Assembly (NCBI GenBank): GCA_902809935.1
Contig: LR778134.1
Span: 62,001-126,000, forward strand
Direction: 5' to 3'
Source: Ruminococcaceae bacterium BL-4
Lineage (GTDB): Bacteria; Bacillota; Clostridia; Oscillospirales; Acutalibacteraceae
DNA: 64,000 bases
Shown here: one piece after another, positions 37,467-45,751 of the stretch
How positions within the stretch are numbered: the first letter of the stretch is position 1
Layout: each line of letters starts with the position of its first letter
The notes under the pieces: model-generated
What the model was told of the DNA's origin: nothing
The model's input: only the letters and a program-made list of their open reading frames with translations
Database searches by the model: none
Translations under genes and position numbers: made by a program

Positions 37467-37592
37467 TCAGAACATCTCCTTTATCTTTTCAGCGAAAACG
37501 CTTTGCGTTTCCTTGGTTATAATATAGCATATATGCCAAAATAATAAAAGTGATTTTCTCGTATTTGTGAAAAATTAATATTTTTTTAAAAA

Positions 37593-38432
37593 TTACAAGG
37601 TACAGCTGGCATGGCGGGTCACATGGCAGCCCATATTGACTGCCATCGGAAGACCAGCGATATGAGTCGGAAACTGTTCAATTGCAACCGTCAGCGCCGT
37701 TACTTTCCCGCCAAAGCCCTGCGGCCCAATATTAAGCTCATTGATTTTTTCCAGTATTTTTTCTTCCAGAGAAGCATAATATGGATCTTTGTTCTTTTCG
37801 GAAACCGGGCGACAAAGTGCCTGCTTTGCAAGGAGTGCACACTTTTCAAAATCGCCGCCAATACCGATACCAACCACGACCGGAGGGCAGGGATTGCTTC
37901 CTGCCACTTTTACGCTGTCCACCGCAAACTGAACCAAATCATCCTCTGTTGCAGACGGAAAAAACATTTTGATCCGGCTCATGTTTTCGCTTCCAAAGCC
38001 CTTTGGCGCCACTGTCAATTTGATTTTATCTCCCGGTATCAGACGAGTATGCAGAATTGCAGGAGTGTTATCGTTGGTATTCCCTCTGCGAATCGGGTCT
38101 TTCACAACGGAGCAGCGAAGAAGCCCTTCTACATATCCTTTGCGTACACCGGCATTGATGGCTGCTTCAAAATCGCCATTTAAATGAACTTCCTGCCCGA
38201 CCTCTGCAAAGATTACCGCCATCCCGGTATCCTGACACACCGGCACTCCGAATTCTCTTGCAGCATCCATATTACTGCATAGATCGCACAGAATGCTCTT
38301 TCCCATCGGAGAAGTCTCCACGCCACATTTTGTCCGAATCAGCGTTTCCAGATCTTTCGGAAGCTCCCGGTTTGCTTCTATGCAAAGTCTTGCCACGGTA
38401 TCTGTAATCTGCGCTGCATCAACTTCTCTCAT
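37593..38432 (-). CDS. Class I fumarate hydratase, alpha subunit
   Basis: A 279-aa Fe-S hydro-lyase subunit (fumarase alpha / TtdA family). Cys candidates for the 4Fe-4S cluster are in VCQDTGM (about 66), SNPCPP (about 184) and the C-terminal CHVTRHASC. Together with a beta subunit it interconverts fumarate and malate. No beta-subunit gene lies next to it in this window, which is unusual because alpha and beta are normally adjacent; it could be a tartrate or other hydratase subunit. It follows an amidohydrolase gene at 23 bp, so the two may be cotranscribed. Confidence 0.88.
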   Translation of the reverse strand: MREVDAAQITDTVARLCIEANRELPKDLETLIRTKCGVETSPMGKSILCDLCSNMDAAREFGVPVCQDTGMAVIFAEVGQEVHLNGDFEAAINAGVRKGYVEGLLRCSVVKDPIRRGNTNDNTPAILHTRLIPGDKIKLTVAPKGFGSENMSRIKMFFPSATEDDLVQFAVDSVKVAGSNPCPPVVVGIGIGGDFEKCALLAKQALCRPVSEKNKDPYYASLEEKILEKINELNIGPQGFGGKVTALTVAIEQFPTHIAGLPMAVNMGCHVTRHASCTL

Positions 38433-38455
38433 ATTATCGGTCTCCTTTTTTTAAT

Positions 38456-39640
38456 TTATTGTTCTGAATCCGAACTTTTATCAAAATGTTCAAAAATGAT
38501 TTTTCCTCCAGCAACTACTGCCGCTGGTTTTTCATATCCGGAAAGCGGGTCTCCAAAAAAGAAAACAAGATCGGCATCTTTTCCGGGAAGAAGACTTCCC
38601 ACACGGTCTGAAATTTCACAGATTTCTGCAGGCGTAAGCGTAATGGCACGCAATGCGCCTTCACGGCTCATTCCCTCCCGCATCGCAAGACCTGCACACA
38701 TCGTCAGATACTGTAACGGAATCACCGGGTGATCTGTTACGATTGCCGTCGGAACCCCAAATTTTTCAAGAATTCCGGGATTTGCCGGTGTTTGATCGTG
38801 CAGTTCGGGTTTGCTGCGGTCTGTAAAAAACGGTCCGGAAAGAATGCGGGCTTTCTTTTTTCGAAGCGCCTTTGCAATCTCATAGCCTTCCGTTCCGTGA
38901 ATAATCACATAATCCAGATGAAATTCCTCTGCAATCCGAATTGCGGTAAAAATATCATCGGCGCGATGCGCATGAAAATGCACTTGGATCTTCCTTTGCA
39001 GCGCTGGAATCAGTGCTTCTGATTTAATATCAAATTCCGGCGGATCGACATCTTCATCTTTTTCACTTCTTTTAAGGTCACTCAAATATCTCTGTGCCTT
39101 AAAAAGTTCTTCCCGTATTAAAGCTGCTGTTGCCATGCGGGTAGAAGGAGTGCGATCTTTTCCATGATAAACGGTCTTCGGATTTTCTCCCAGCGCCATT
39201 TTGATCGCCAACGGTGCCTTTACAACCATCTCATCAATACAGTCTCCATATGTTTTTAAAGCTGCCATCTGACCGCCGATCGGATTTGCGCTGCCCGGAC
39301 CGGTCACTACCGTTGTAATACCGGCTTCCAATGCATCCTTAAAGCAGCGGTCCCGCGGATTTACGGCATCGATTGCACGCAGCTGAGGTGTAACCGGATC
39401 GGTTTCTTCGTTGCCGTCGTCCCCTTCAAAAGTGAGTGCATCTTCCCACATTCCAAGATGGGTATGAGCATCTACAAATCCGGGATAAACTTTTGCCCCT
39501 TTGCAGTCTACAATTCGGCCACTTCCGGAAGGCGCTGGCATTTCCCCTATTTTTTCGATTCGAGAACCTTTTATTTCGATCCAACCGTCCGAAATGACCG
39601 GTCCCTCCATCGGATAAAGTTCACAATGAATAAAGAGCAT
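38456..39640 (-). CDS. Metal-dependent amidohydrolase
   Basis: A 394-aa amidohydrolase-superfamily enzyme. Metal ligands: VDAHTHLG (about 60-67), HFHAHRADD and VIIHGTEGYE in the barrel, and the late Asp in IVTDHPVIPL. The N- and C-terminal sheets carry GRIVDCKGAKVYPGFVDA and LLPGKDADLVFF, typical of imidazolonepropionase-like and cyclic-amide hydrolases. Start ATG 39640 follows AGGAGG. The substrate is unknown. Confidence 0.85.
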   Translation of the reverse strand: MLFIHCELYPMEGPVISDGWIEIKGSRIEKIGEMPAPSGSGRIVDCKGAKVYPGFVDAHTHLGMWEDALTFEGDDGNEETDPVTPQLRAIDAVNPRDRCFKDALEAGITTVVTGPGSANPIGGQMAALKTYGDCIDEMVVKAPLAIKMALGENPKTVYHGKDRTPSTRMATAALIREELFKAQRYLSDLKRSEKDEDVDPPEFDIKSEALIPALQRKIQVHFHAHRADDIFTAIRIAEEFHLDYVIIHGTEGYEIAKALRKKKARILSGPFFTDRSKPELHDQTPANPGILEKFGVPTAIVTDHPVIPLQYLTMCAGLAMREGMSREGALRAITLTPAEICEISDRVGSLLPGKDADLVFFFGDPLSGYEKPAAVVAGGKIIFEHFDKSSDSEQ

Positions 39641-39657
39641 AATTCCTCCTGCAAAAA

Positions 39658-39688
39658 AATCGGGACTGCCTCCGGGCAATCCCGATGA
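39658..39688 (-). terminator. Terminator after the S1-domain gene
   Basis: Stem ATCGGGA-TGCC with GGCA-TCCCGAT followed on the minus strand by seven T. It separates the yab cluster from the amidohydrolase gene. Confidence 0.8.
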
Positions 39689-39745
39689 AAGGCAGAAAAA
39701 GAAAAGCAAAAATCCACTTTCTGCAAAACTTTCCGCCTATTCTTA

Positions 39746-40252
39746 TTATGATTTAGAGCCACCGCGGTGCGAGAACCCGCCTCCGCCTCCGCGTTTATTT
39801 TCAGTAACCCGTTTAAGATCTGAAATTTTCTCATCGCTCGTCTGTTTAAAATGAGACATCATATCTTCAAAGGAAGCAGACTCCGGAGCCGACCTTGGCT
39901 GCCATTCAAAATTGCCTGGACGGCCGGCGCTCTGCATAGAAATATGCGGGCGCTGCGGGCGAGGCGGACGTGACTGTCTAGGACGTCCGGCACCCTGACC
40001 TTCGCGTCCCTGCTGAGGAGCTATCAGTCTCTTCATAGAAAGGCTGATCTTTCCCTCTTCTGTAATGTTAAGCACTTTTACCTTTACGGTCTGCCCTTCA
40101 GAAACAAATTCATGGATATCCTGTACAAAAGTGGGTGCAATTTCAGAAATATGCACCATTCCAGTGTGCCCTTCGGGTAATTCTACAAATGCACCAAATT
40201 TCGTGATCCCTGTAACTTTGCCTTCCAGGACCGCTCCTACCTCAAGCTGCAT
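39746..40252 (-). CDS. yabR: S1 RNA-binding domain protein (YabR/GSP13 type)
   Basis: A 168-aa protein. Residues about 1-75 are an S1 domain (GAVLEGKVTGITKFGAFVEL, then GHTGMVHISEIA and KVKVLNITEEGKISLSMKR). The C-terminal half is low-complexity, rich in Arg, Pro, Gln and Gly (GGGGGFSHRGG), typical of RNA binding. The order yabP-yabQ-divIC-yabR is the same as in Bacillus, which supports the name. A role in translation or RNA stability is likely. Confidence 0.85.
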   Translation of the reverse strand: MQLEVGAVLEGKVTGITKFGAFVELPEGHTGMVHISEIAPTFVQDIHEFVSEGQTVKVKVLNITEEGKISLSMKRLIAPQQGREGQGAGRPRQSRPPRPQRPHISMQSAGRPGNFEWQPRSAPESASFEDMMSHFKQTSDEKISDLKRVTENKRGGGGGFSHRGGSKS

Positions 40253-40301
40253 AAATTGTCCGTTTCCTCCTCAAAAATTTGTCTGATATCTGATAACACG
40301 A

Positions 40302-40613
40302 TCATGATTCGCCGCCCATGCACACAAAAATCCGTTCGCCGGGTTTTGCAAGGCTCAGGCTTTCTCTGGCAACTCGCTCTACATAATCATCGCTCTGGCT
40401 GGAAGTGCTGAGGTCATGGCGAATTTCATCATTTACAATCTCCTGCACCTGCACCTGATGATTCAGTTGGTCGAGTTCTTGTTTTCGTTCTCTGATCTGT
40501 ACCTGCTGATTCGTAACTGCCACCACCACATAAACCGCAAAAGCAAAGAGAGCAAGCCTGAGCAGAATACTTTTTCGGTTTTTAATTTTCTTTTTAGGTG
40601 GTACTTCCTGCAT
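40302..40613 (-). CDS. divIC: DivIC/FtsB septum formation initiator (nested start)
   Basis: A 103-aa bitopic cell-division protein expected to join the FtsL/DivIB complex at the septum. Its own ATG at 40613 is preceded by AAAAGGAGG ten bases upstream, inside the yabQ frame and in phase with it, so the same codons can be read as a YabQ-DivIC fusion or as DivIC alone. The length matches stand-alone DivIC/FtsB proteins. A promoter for this start was not identified with confidence. Confidence 0.72.
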   Translation of the reverse strand: MQEVPPKKKIKNRKSILLRLALFAFAVYVVVAVTNQQVQIRERKQELDQLNHQVQVQEIVNDEIRHDLSTSSQSDDYVERVARESLSLAKPGERIFVCMGGES

Positions 40614-41123
40614 ATGGCCCTGTCCTCCTTTTCTTTTTAAGTCCTTGTTATGGATAGTTTTATTATACACTATTTTATGCTTTGGTTTCAAGGTGTTTTT
40701 TACGAAGAACGCTAATTTCGCACGAATCTTTCCGAAAAAAGAAGAAACAATTTCAATTCTTCTTCCTAAAAATTCCATTAATTTTTTAATTGGCACAAAA
40801 ATCAGTTTCTTAAGGATCAATAAAATTCCCAAAAAGATTTTGCGCAGCCATTTTCCAATCGTTCGGTGAAGGATCCAAAAGGATATAGCGGCACTGATCA
40901 AATGGAAAAAGCGCAGTTCTCCATAATTGACAGCCAACTCCCAAAGCATCATTAAAGGTGCCAGCAAAGTTAAAAAGGCAGACTCCAAGACAGTTCTAAA
41001 AAGTCGCTTTGCATGCACAAAAATAAAAACGGCCTGTAAAAGTTCCCAAAAAGGAACCACAATCGCCCCCAAAATGAAAAAAGCGCCGGCTCCCCAGATC
41101 AGCTGGGACAAAGGCGTATCCAT
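40302..41123 (-). CDS. yabQ: YabQ (spore cortex) in one open frame with DivIC/FtsB
   Basis: A 273-aa frame with two normally separate proteins. Residues about 1-110 are YabQ-like: several membrane helices (LIWGAGAFFILGAIVVPFW; LLAPLMMLWELAVNYGEL) with a basic tail. Residues 171-273 are a complete DivIC/FtsB: short basic N-terminus, one membrane helix (LLRLALFAFAVYVVVAV), coiled coil (QQVQIRERKQELDQLNHQ) and the conserved ARESLSLAKPGERIF end. No stop separates them. YabQ is mother-cell specific in Bacillus, whereas DivIC is needed for every division, so internal initiation at 40613 is likely. The start overlaps the yabP stop by one base. Confidence 0.82.
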   Translation of the reverse strand: MDTPLSQLIWGAGAFFILGAIVVPFWELLQAVFIFVHAKRLFRTVLESAFLTLLAPLMMLWELAVNYGELRFFHLISAAISFWILHRTIGKWLRKIFLGILLILKKLIFVPIKKLMEFLGRRIEIVSSFFGKIRAKLAFFVKNTLKPKHKIVYNKTIHNKDLKRKGGQGHMQEVPPKKKIKNRKSILLRLALFAFAVYVVVAVTNQQVQIRERKQELDQLNHQVQVQEIVNDEIRHDLSTSSQSDDYVERVARESLSLAKPGERIFVCMGGES

Positions 41124-41404
41124 CAGCGGAACAGGCGGGCAAAGAATCCACCCTGATCTTCCCGCCCGGCAACATAGGTCATCGAAACAACTTCGCCTTC
41201 AACTGAAAGCTTTCCCGTATCCATATTCAGCTCACTGATTTTTAATTTTTGGCCTTTAATCACCAGCTGCCCATAATCAGTATAAGCAATAACAGTCTCT
41301 TCATCGAAGCTATCTACCCGTGCAACGCCGGTGGCTTTTATCATATGTCGGTTTTCCAGAGTAAGGCTATGAGGTGTTTTTCCATTCTTTTCTGGTTCAG
41401 TCAT
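41123..41404 (-). CDS. yabP: Sporulation protein YabP
   Basis: A 93-aa protein of the YabP family (HSLTLENRHMIKATGVARVD; TVIAYTDYGQLVIKGQ; LKISELNMDTGKLSVEGEV), required for spore cortex formation in Bacillus and part of a complex with YabQ. ATG 41404 follows GAGGAGGG; upstream in-frame codons are rejected. First gene of yabP-yabQ/divIC. A SigE-like promoter lies just upstream. Confidence 0.88.
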   Translation of the reverse strand: MTEPEKNGKTPHSLTLENRHMIKATGVARVDSFDEETVIAYTDYGQLVIKGQKLKISELNMDTGKLSVEGEVVSMTYVAGREDQGGFFARLFR

Positions 41405-41424
41405 CGTTTTTCCCTCCTCGTGCA

Positions 41425-41451
41425 ATTCTATGCACAGAAAAAAACGATTAT
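41425..41451 (-). promoter_or_regulatory. Candidate SigE promoter of yabP
   Basis: On the minus strand CATAGAAT (41425-41432) fits the SigE/SigK -10 pattern CATANNNT, and ATAAT (41447-41451), 14 bp upstream, fits the SigE -35. The leader would be very short. In Bacillus yabP is SigE-dependent. The rest of the 41426-41700 gap is AT-rich without a gene. Confidence 0.5.
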
Positions 41452-41661
41452 CCCATTTGCCTTTATTCTTTCGTGAAAAGCCTTTAATTATTTCTAAAAA
41501 TATTTTATTTTTCGTTAAATTTCAATTGAATATTCCGTTTTATTTTCAAATATGATATTATCAGATTGGTAATTTTTGGAATAAAACGCAAGATAAAATT
41601 TTGGGTACATTTCCATTAAAGAAATCTTGTTGGAATTTTCCTAATAATACGCATAAAAAAG

Positions 41662-41692
41662 GCCCGCAGCAAAATGCTACGGGCAATGAAGA
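41662..41692 (-). terminator. Terminator after acpP
   Basis: Stem GCCCG-AGC with GCT-CGGGC followed on the minus strand by a T run. Confidence 0.8.
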
Positions 41693-41700
41693 ATCAATTT

Positions 41701-41934
41701 TTATCCGATATGGTCTTCGATATACTTGACCAAATCACCGACAGTTTTGAGATTTTCCACTTCTTCATCCGGAATTTCCAGTTCGAATTCATCCTCAATG
41801 CTCATCAGCAAATCAACGACGTCCAACGAATCCGCGCCTAAATCATCCGCAATGTTTGTCTCGGCGGTAATGCTGTTTTCGTCTTCTACATCGAACTGCT
41901 CCGCGAGGATTGCTTTGACTTTCTCCAATACCAT
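41701..41934 (-). CDS. acpP: Acyl carrier protein
   Basis: A 77-aa acidic protein with the phosphopantetheine site DLGADSLDVVDL (Ser 36). It carries acyl chains in fatty-acid synthesis. It stands alone here, not next to fabD/fabF. A good ribosome site (GGAGGG) precedes the ATG. Confidence 0.96.
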   Translation of the reverse strand: MVLEKVKAILAEQFDVEDENSITAETNIADDLGADSLDVVDLLMSIEDEFELEIPDEEVENLKTVGDLVKYIEDHIG

Positions 41935-42146
41935 AAAATTTATCCCTCCTTTGCAGAATTTTCAAAAGGTATCTTCTCAAGTAGACAAAACACTGCACTA
42001 TGCGGTATAATATCCACAACACCCGCTAACTAAAAAGCGGTAATGAAAAATAATCTATCAACAATACTATTAGGGAATTTGGTCTTTGTCAATATTTTTT
42101 TGGATTTTTTCATAAAATAATAACTGGATTTTTTTGGAGGAACTTT

Positions 42147-43571
42147 ATGGGCAAAAAAAGCTTTGCCGTTATCGGCTACCCAATTGGCCATACCATGTCG
42201 CCGTTTCTTCATAACCGTCTGATGAAATTAAGCGGCATAGAAGGCACTTACACAACAATGGAGATCCCACCGGAACAACTGTTGGATTCTCTGCCTCGTC
42301 TGCGGAGCTTGGATGGCTTCAATGTGACAATCCCTCACAAACAATCGATTCTGCCGCTGCTGTATCAAGCCGATGAAAAAGCAAAAGCTTTCGGCAGCGT
42401 CAACACAGTTGAAAATCATAATGGTCGATTGATCGGCCATACCACTGATGGGGACGGTTTTCTTCATACAATTGAGGACACCGGCTTCTCTTTGCAGGGA
42501 CATTGTCTTATCCTTGGAAACGGCGGTGTTGCGCAGGTATTTATCAACGAAATTCTGCGCAAAAGCCAAAGCCCTCATTTGACGATTGCTTTACATCGCC
42601 ATCAAAACGAGCTGCCGCTCAACGACAGCGATGCTGTTTTCTCTTTTCATCAACGCTGCGATCGGATTGCAGAAACTTTAAGCGAAACTTGCCGGAAAAT
42701 CGGCAAAGAAAATGCCGTAATCGATCTTTGTTCATTTGAAGAACTGGAAGGAATGGTGAAATCGGGAAAAACTTTTGACCTCCTGATTAATGCTACCAGC
42801 GTTGGAATGTATCCTCACCTTGCGGCCTGTCCTGTCAGTGAACTGGTTGTGTGTGCCTGTAATATTGTCTTTGATGCGATTTATAATCCGCTTACCACCC
42901 AACTTTTGCACCTAGCCAAAAAGAATGGAATTCCTGCCGTCGGTGGAATGGGCATGCTGGTATGGCAAGCTGCTGCCGCACAAAAGATTTGGACCGGAAA
43001 AACATTTTTGTCAGAGCAGGTTACCCCCATTATCAAAGATGCTCAAAATGCTATGCAGCGCCGTTTTGGGAATATTATTCTCTGCGGCTTTATGGGATGC
43101 GGAAAGACTACGGTCGGTGCAATTATCTCCAACGCACTGAATCGGGAATTTATTGATATGGATTCTTATATCCAAAAGCAGTCCGGAAAAACCATCTCAG
43201 AAATTTTTGCACAGGACGGCGAAAAAGCATTTCGAAAAATGGAAACCAAAGCAGTTGAAACTCTTTCCCGCAAAGAAGGCCTTGTCATTGCTGCTGGAGG
43301 AGGATGCCTGCTCAATCCCAAAAACACAGAACTTTTTAGAGAAACCGGCATCACGATTCTGCTGGATGCGCCCCTTGCACTCATTGAACAACGCTTAAAG
43401 GATGATCACAGCAGACCGCTTTTGGAATGCGAAAATCGAGAAGACGCTATGCGCATCCTTTATGAAAAACGCCAGCCGATTTATGAGGAAGCTGCTGACT
43501 ACGTGATTCCTGTCAAAAGCACCAGCGAAGAAGCTGCCTGTTTGATTATGGAACTCCTTCATGCCGACTGA
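42147..43571 (+). CDS. aroE-aroK: Shikimate dehydrogenase-shikimate kinase fusion (AroE-AroK)
   Basis: A 474-aa bifunctional enzyme of the shikimate pathway. AroE part, about residues 1-280: FAVIGYPIGHTMSPFLHN, the catalytic Lys/Asp region FNVTIPHKQ and TTDGDGF, and the NADP loop LGNGGVAQ. AroK part, about 305-474: Walker A GFMGCGKTT, FIDMDSYIQ, the shikimate-binding Arg in EKAFRKMETK, AAGGGCLL and the lid region DDHSRPLL. Dehydroquinate dehydratase, the preceding step, is not in this window. GGAGG precedes the ATG. Separate from the next operon by its own promoter and attenuator. Confidence 0.93.
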   Translation: MGKKSFAVIGYPIGHTMSPFLHNRLMKLSGIEGTYTTMEIPPEQLLDSLPRLRSLDGFNVTIPHKQSILPLLYQADEKAKAFGSVNTVENHNGRLIGHTTDGDGFLHTIEDTGFSLQGHCLILGNGGVAQVFINEILRKSQSPHLTIALHRHQNELPLNDSDAVFSFHQRCDRIAETLSETCRKIGKENAVIDLCSFEELEGMVKSGKTFDLLINATSVGMYPHLAACPVSELVVCACNIVFDAIYNPLTTQLLHLAKKNGIPAVGGMGMLVWQAAAAQKIWTGKTFLSEQVTPIIKDAQNAMQRRFGNIILCGFMGCGKTTVGAIISNALNREFIDMDSYIQKQSGKTISEIFAQDGEKAFRKMETKAVETLSRKEGLVIAAGGGCLLNPKNTELFRETGITILLDAPLALIEQRLKDDHSRPLLECENREDAMRILYEKRQPIYEEAADYVIPVKSTSEEAACLIMELLHAD

Positions 43572-43604
43572 GTTTTGCTTTTTCACTTTTAATCAATAAA
43601 GTGC

Positions 43605-43634
43605 TTGACAGATCCCTTTAAAGTGAAGTATGAT
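43605..43634 (+). promoter_or_regulatory. Promoter of the aromatic operon
   Basis: TTGACA (43605-43610) and TATGAT (43629-43634) with an 18-bp spacer, upstream of the leader peptide. Confidence 0.75.
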
Positions 43635-43664
43635 AGGTTTAATCAAACAAAAAGGAGCTTTTCC

Positions 43665-43778
43665 ATGACTGCTCAACTACTTTCCACACGATTTACAGGC
43701 TTTTATTTCCTTCGCTATTTTATGGCGCAGGCTGATTTCTTATACTGTAAAATTCGTGGTAAGTTCCTCTGCAGATAA
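43665..43778 (+). CDS. Aromatic-amino-acid leader peptide (attenuator)
   Basis: A 37-codon ORF with AAAGGAG just upstream. Its centre is loaded with aromatic codons (FTGFYFLRYF, then DFLY), nine of 37 codons being Phe or Tyr. It lies between a consensus promoter and an intrinsic terminator ahead of aroF. This is the plan of a ribosome-stalling attenuator: scarcity of charged tRNA-Phe or tRNA-Tyr stalls the ribosome and favours an antiterminated RNA. The peptide has no other recognisable function. I infer the mechanism from layout and codon content. Confidence 0.75.
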   Translation: MTAQLLSTRFTGFYFLRYFMAQADFLYCKIRGKFLCR

Positions 43779-43811
43779 AAGTTCTGTTAATACAGGACAT
43801 TGGAATGGTGA

Positions 43812-43853
43812 AAAAGGCGGAGCTGAAACGATCAGCTTTGCCTTTTATTTTTT
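43812..43853 (+). terminator. Attenuator terminator ahead of aroF
   Basis: Stem AAAAGGC-AGCTG with CAGCT-GCCTTTT followed by a T run, 34 bases after the leader peptide stop. A second hairpin, GTTCTGT with ACAGGAC, lies at about 43782-43799 between the two and could act in pausing or antitermination. Confidence 0.78.
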
Positions 43854-43879
43854 TAAACGAGATAAAAGGGGTTCAGAAT

Positions 43880-44905
43880 ATGATTATCGTTTTAAAGTCG
43901 GAGTGTTCCAAGGAACAAATTGAAGCATTCACCAAGGAATTAGTACAGAAATATCATGTTCAGGTGAATACATGGGTCGGCACGCAGAGCACTGTATTGG
44001 GACTTTTAGGAGACACTAGTGCAATCGATATTGACTATATTGCAGCTCAGGAATTTGTAGAAAATGTCAAACGAGTTCAAGAGCCTTATAAGAAAGCAAA
44101 CCGCAAATTTCACCCGGATGATACCGTAATTCGGCTTCCCGGAGGACAACAGATCGGCGGCGGTACCTTCTCAATGATTGCCGGTCCCTGCAGCGTAGAA
44201 AGTGAACCACAAATCACCGAAGTTGCCAAACGCGTTAAAAAAGCCGGAGCACAATTTTTGCGCGGCGGTGCCTTTAAGCCTCGCACTAGTCCCTATTCTT
44301 TTCAGGGACTCAAAGCAGAGGGATTAGAGCTTTTGAAAAAGGCAAAAAATGTTACCGGAATGCCGATCGTAACAGAAATTATGAGTCCGGCCCATATTGA
44401 ATTGTTTCTCAACGAAGGTGTTGATATCATTCAAGTCGGCGCACGAAACATGCAGAATTTCGAACTTTTAAAAGAGCTCGGCCATATTAAAAAACCGATT
44501 CTTTTAAAGCGCGGTCTTTCCAGCACCATCGAGGAGCTTTTAATGAGTGCAGAATACATTATGGCTGGCGGAAACGATCAGGTCATTCTCTGTGAGCGCG
44601 GGATTCGCACCTATGAGACCTATACGCGCAACACCTTGGATATTTCCGCCGTCCCTATTTTAAAGCGTCTCTCTCACCTGCCTGTGATTGTAGATCCCAG
44701 CCATGCCAGTGGAATCTCATGGTTGGTAGAACCTCTGTCTATGGCAGCCATCGCAGCCGGAGCAGACGGATTAATTATCGAGGTGCACAATAATCCAGCA
44801 AAGGCGCTTTCAGATGGTGCTCAAAGTCTGACTCCAGATCAATTTGACAAAATTTCCGACAAAATTAAAAAGGCAGCAGAATTTTTCGGCAAGGAAGTGC
44901 GATAA
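43880..44905 (+). CDS. aroF: 3-deoxy-7-phosphoheptulonate (DAHP) synthase, AroF type
   Basis: A 341-aa enzyme for the first step of the shikimate pathway (PEP plus erythrose 4-phosphate). An N-terminal ferredoxin-like regulatory domain (about 1-70) precedes the barrel (about 90-335) with MIAGPCSVESE, FLRGGAFKPRTSPYSFQG, GARNMQNFELLK, LLKRGL and VDPSHASG, the metal- and substrate-binding motifs of the type I-beta family. ATG 43880 follows AAAGGGG and lies after the attenuator terminator; the longer frame passes through that terminator. Confidence 0.94.
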   Translation: MIIVLKSECSKEQIEAFTKELVQKYHVQVNTWVGTQSTVLGLLGDTSAIDIDYIAAQEFVENVKRVQEPYKKANRKFHPDDTVIRLPGGQQIGGGTFSMIAGPCSVESEPQITEVAKRVKKAGAQFLRGGAFKPRTSPYSFQGLKAEGLELLKKAKNVTGMPIVTEIMSPAHIELFLNEGVDIIQVGARNMQNFELLKELGHIKKPILLKRGLSSTIEELLMSAEYIMAGGNDQVILCERGIRTYETYTRNTLDISAVPILKRLSHLPVIVDPSHASGISWLVEPLSMAAIAAGADGLIIEVHNNPAKALSDGAQSLTPDQFDKISDKIKKAAEFFGKEVR

Positions 44906-44908
44906 CCA

Positions 44909-45751
44909 TTGAAACAGAAAAAGCGAATCGTAATTGTAGGTTTAGGGCTGATCGGTGGAAGTCTTGCTCGTGCGTTTTCTGAATATACAGACAGCCTCGT
45001 TACAGGATTTGACAGCGACCCTGCCGTCCTGGAAGAGGCACTTTCTATTGGTGCCATTCAAAAAGAAGCAGATCTAGCAGATTTAAAATCGGCAGACTTG
45101 ACCTATTTGTGCCTTTATCCTGGTTCTGATATTGAATTTGTAAAATTACATCTACATGCTTTTAATCCGGATGGAATTGTCACAGACGTCTGTGGGATCA
45201 AAACTGCGGTTTGTGCCAAGCTGAAAGGACTTTCTCAACTTGGCGGATTCACCTACTGCGGCAGCCATCCGATGGCTGGAACAGAAAAGCATGGATTTTC
45301 CGCTTCACAGGCTGATCTGTTCCGCGGTGCAAGCTATCTAATCGTTCCCTGTGGTGCTCCCCAAAGTGCTGTTGAAATTTTAAAAGAAACCGCCTATGAA
45401 CTTGGCTTTGGCCGCGCAATCATTACAACGCCGGAACACCATGATGCAATGATCGCTTTTACGAGTCAAATTCCGCATGCCTTGGCCTGCGCTTATGTGA
45501 TGAGTCCTTACTGCCCGCAGCACCGAGGCTTCTCGGCAGGCAGTTACCGAGACGTTTCCAGAGTTGCCAATATCAACGAAGTACTCTGGTCAGAACTGTT
45601 TTTGGATAATGCGGAACCTCTCAAAACGGAACTCAATACACTAATCCGCAATCTCAGTGCGATTCGGGATGCGATTGCCGCTAAAGATCAGCCAAAACTG
45701 GAATCTCTTCTTCGGCAAGGTCGTTTAGTAAAGGAGGAATTGGGAGAATGA
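44909..45751 (+). CDS. tyrA: Prephenate dehydrogenase
   Basis: A 280-aa NAD-dependent enzyme that commits prephenate to tyrosine. NAD loop VGLGLIGGSLARAF, then TDVCGIKTAV, the catalytic His in FCGSHPMAGTEK-like YCGSHPMAG, and ITTPEHHDAMIAFTSQIPHA. It starts with TTG 44909 three bases after the aroF stop, with GGAAG ahead. No ACT domain is present at the C-terminus. Its stop overlaps the aroB start by four bases. Confidence 0.92.
   Translation: MKQKKRIVIVGLGLIGGSLARAFSEYTDSLVTGFDSDPAVLEEALSIGAIQKEADLADLKSADLTYLCLYPGSDIEFVKLHLHAFNPDGIVTDVCGIKTAVCAKLKGLSQLGGFTYCGSHPMAGTEKHGFSASQADLFRGASYLIVPCGAPQSAVEILKETAYELGFGRAIITTPEHHDAMIAFTSQIPHALACAYVMSPYCPQHRGFSAGSYRDVSRVANINEVLWSELFLDNAEPLKTELNTLIRNLSAIRDAIAAKDQPKLESLLRQGRLVKEELGE

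Noticed and set aside
43805-43879. Upstream start for aroF
   Set aside because: It would read through the attenuator terminator; ATG 43880 has a ribosome site and matches the family N-terminus.
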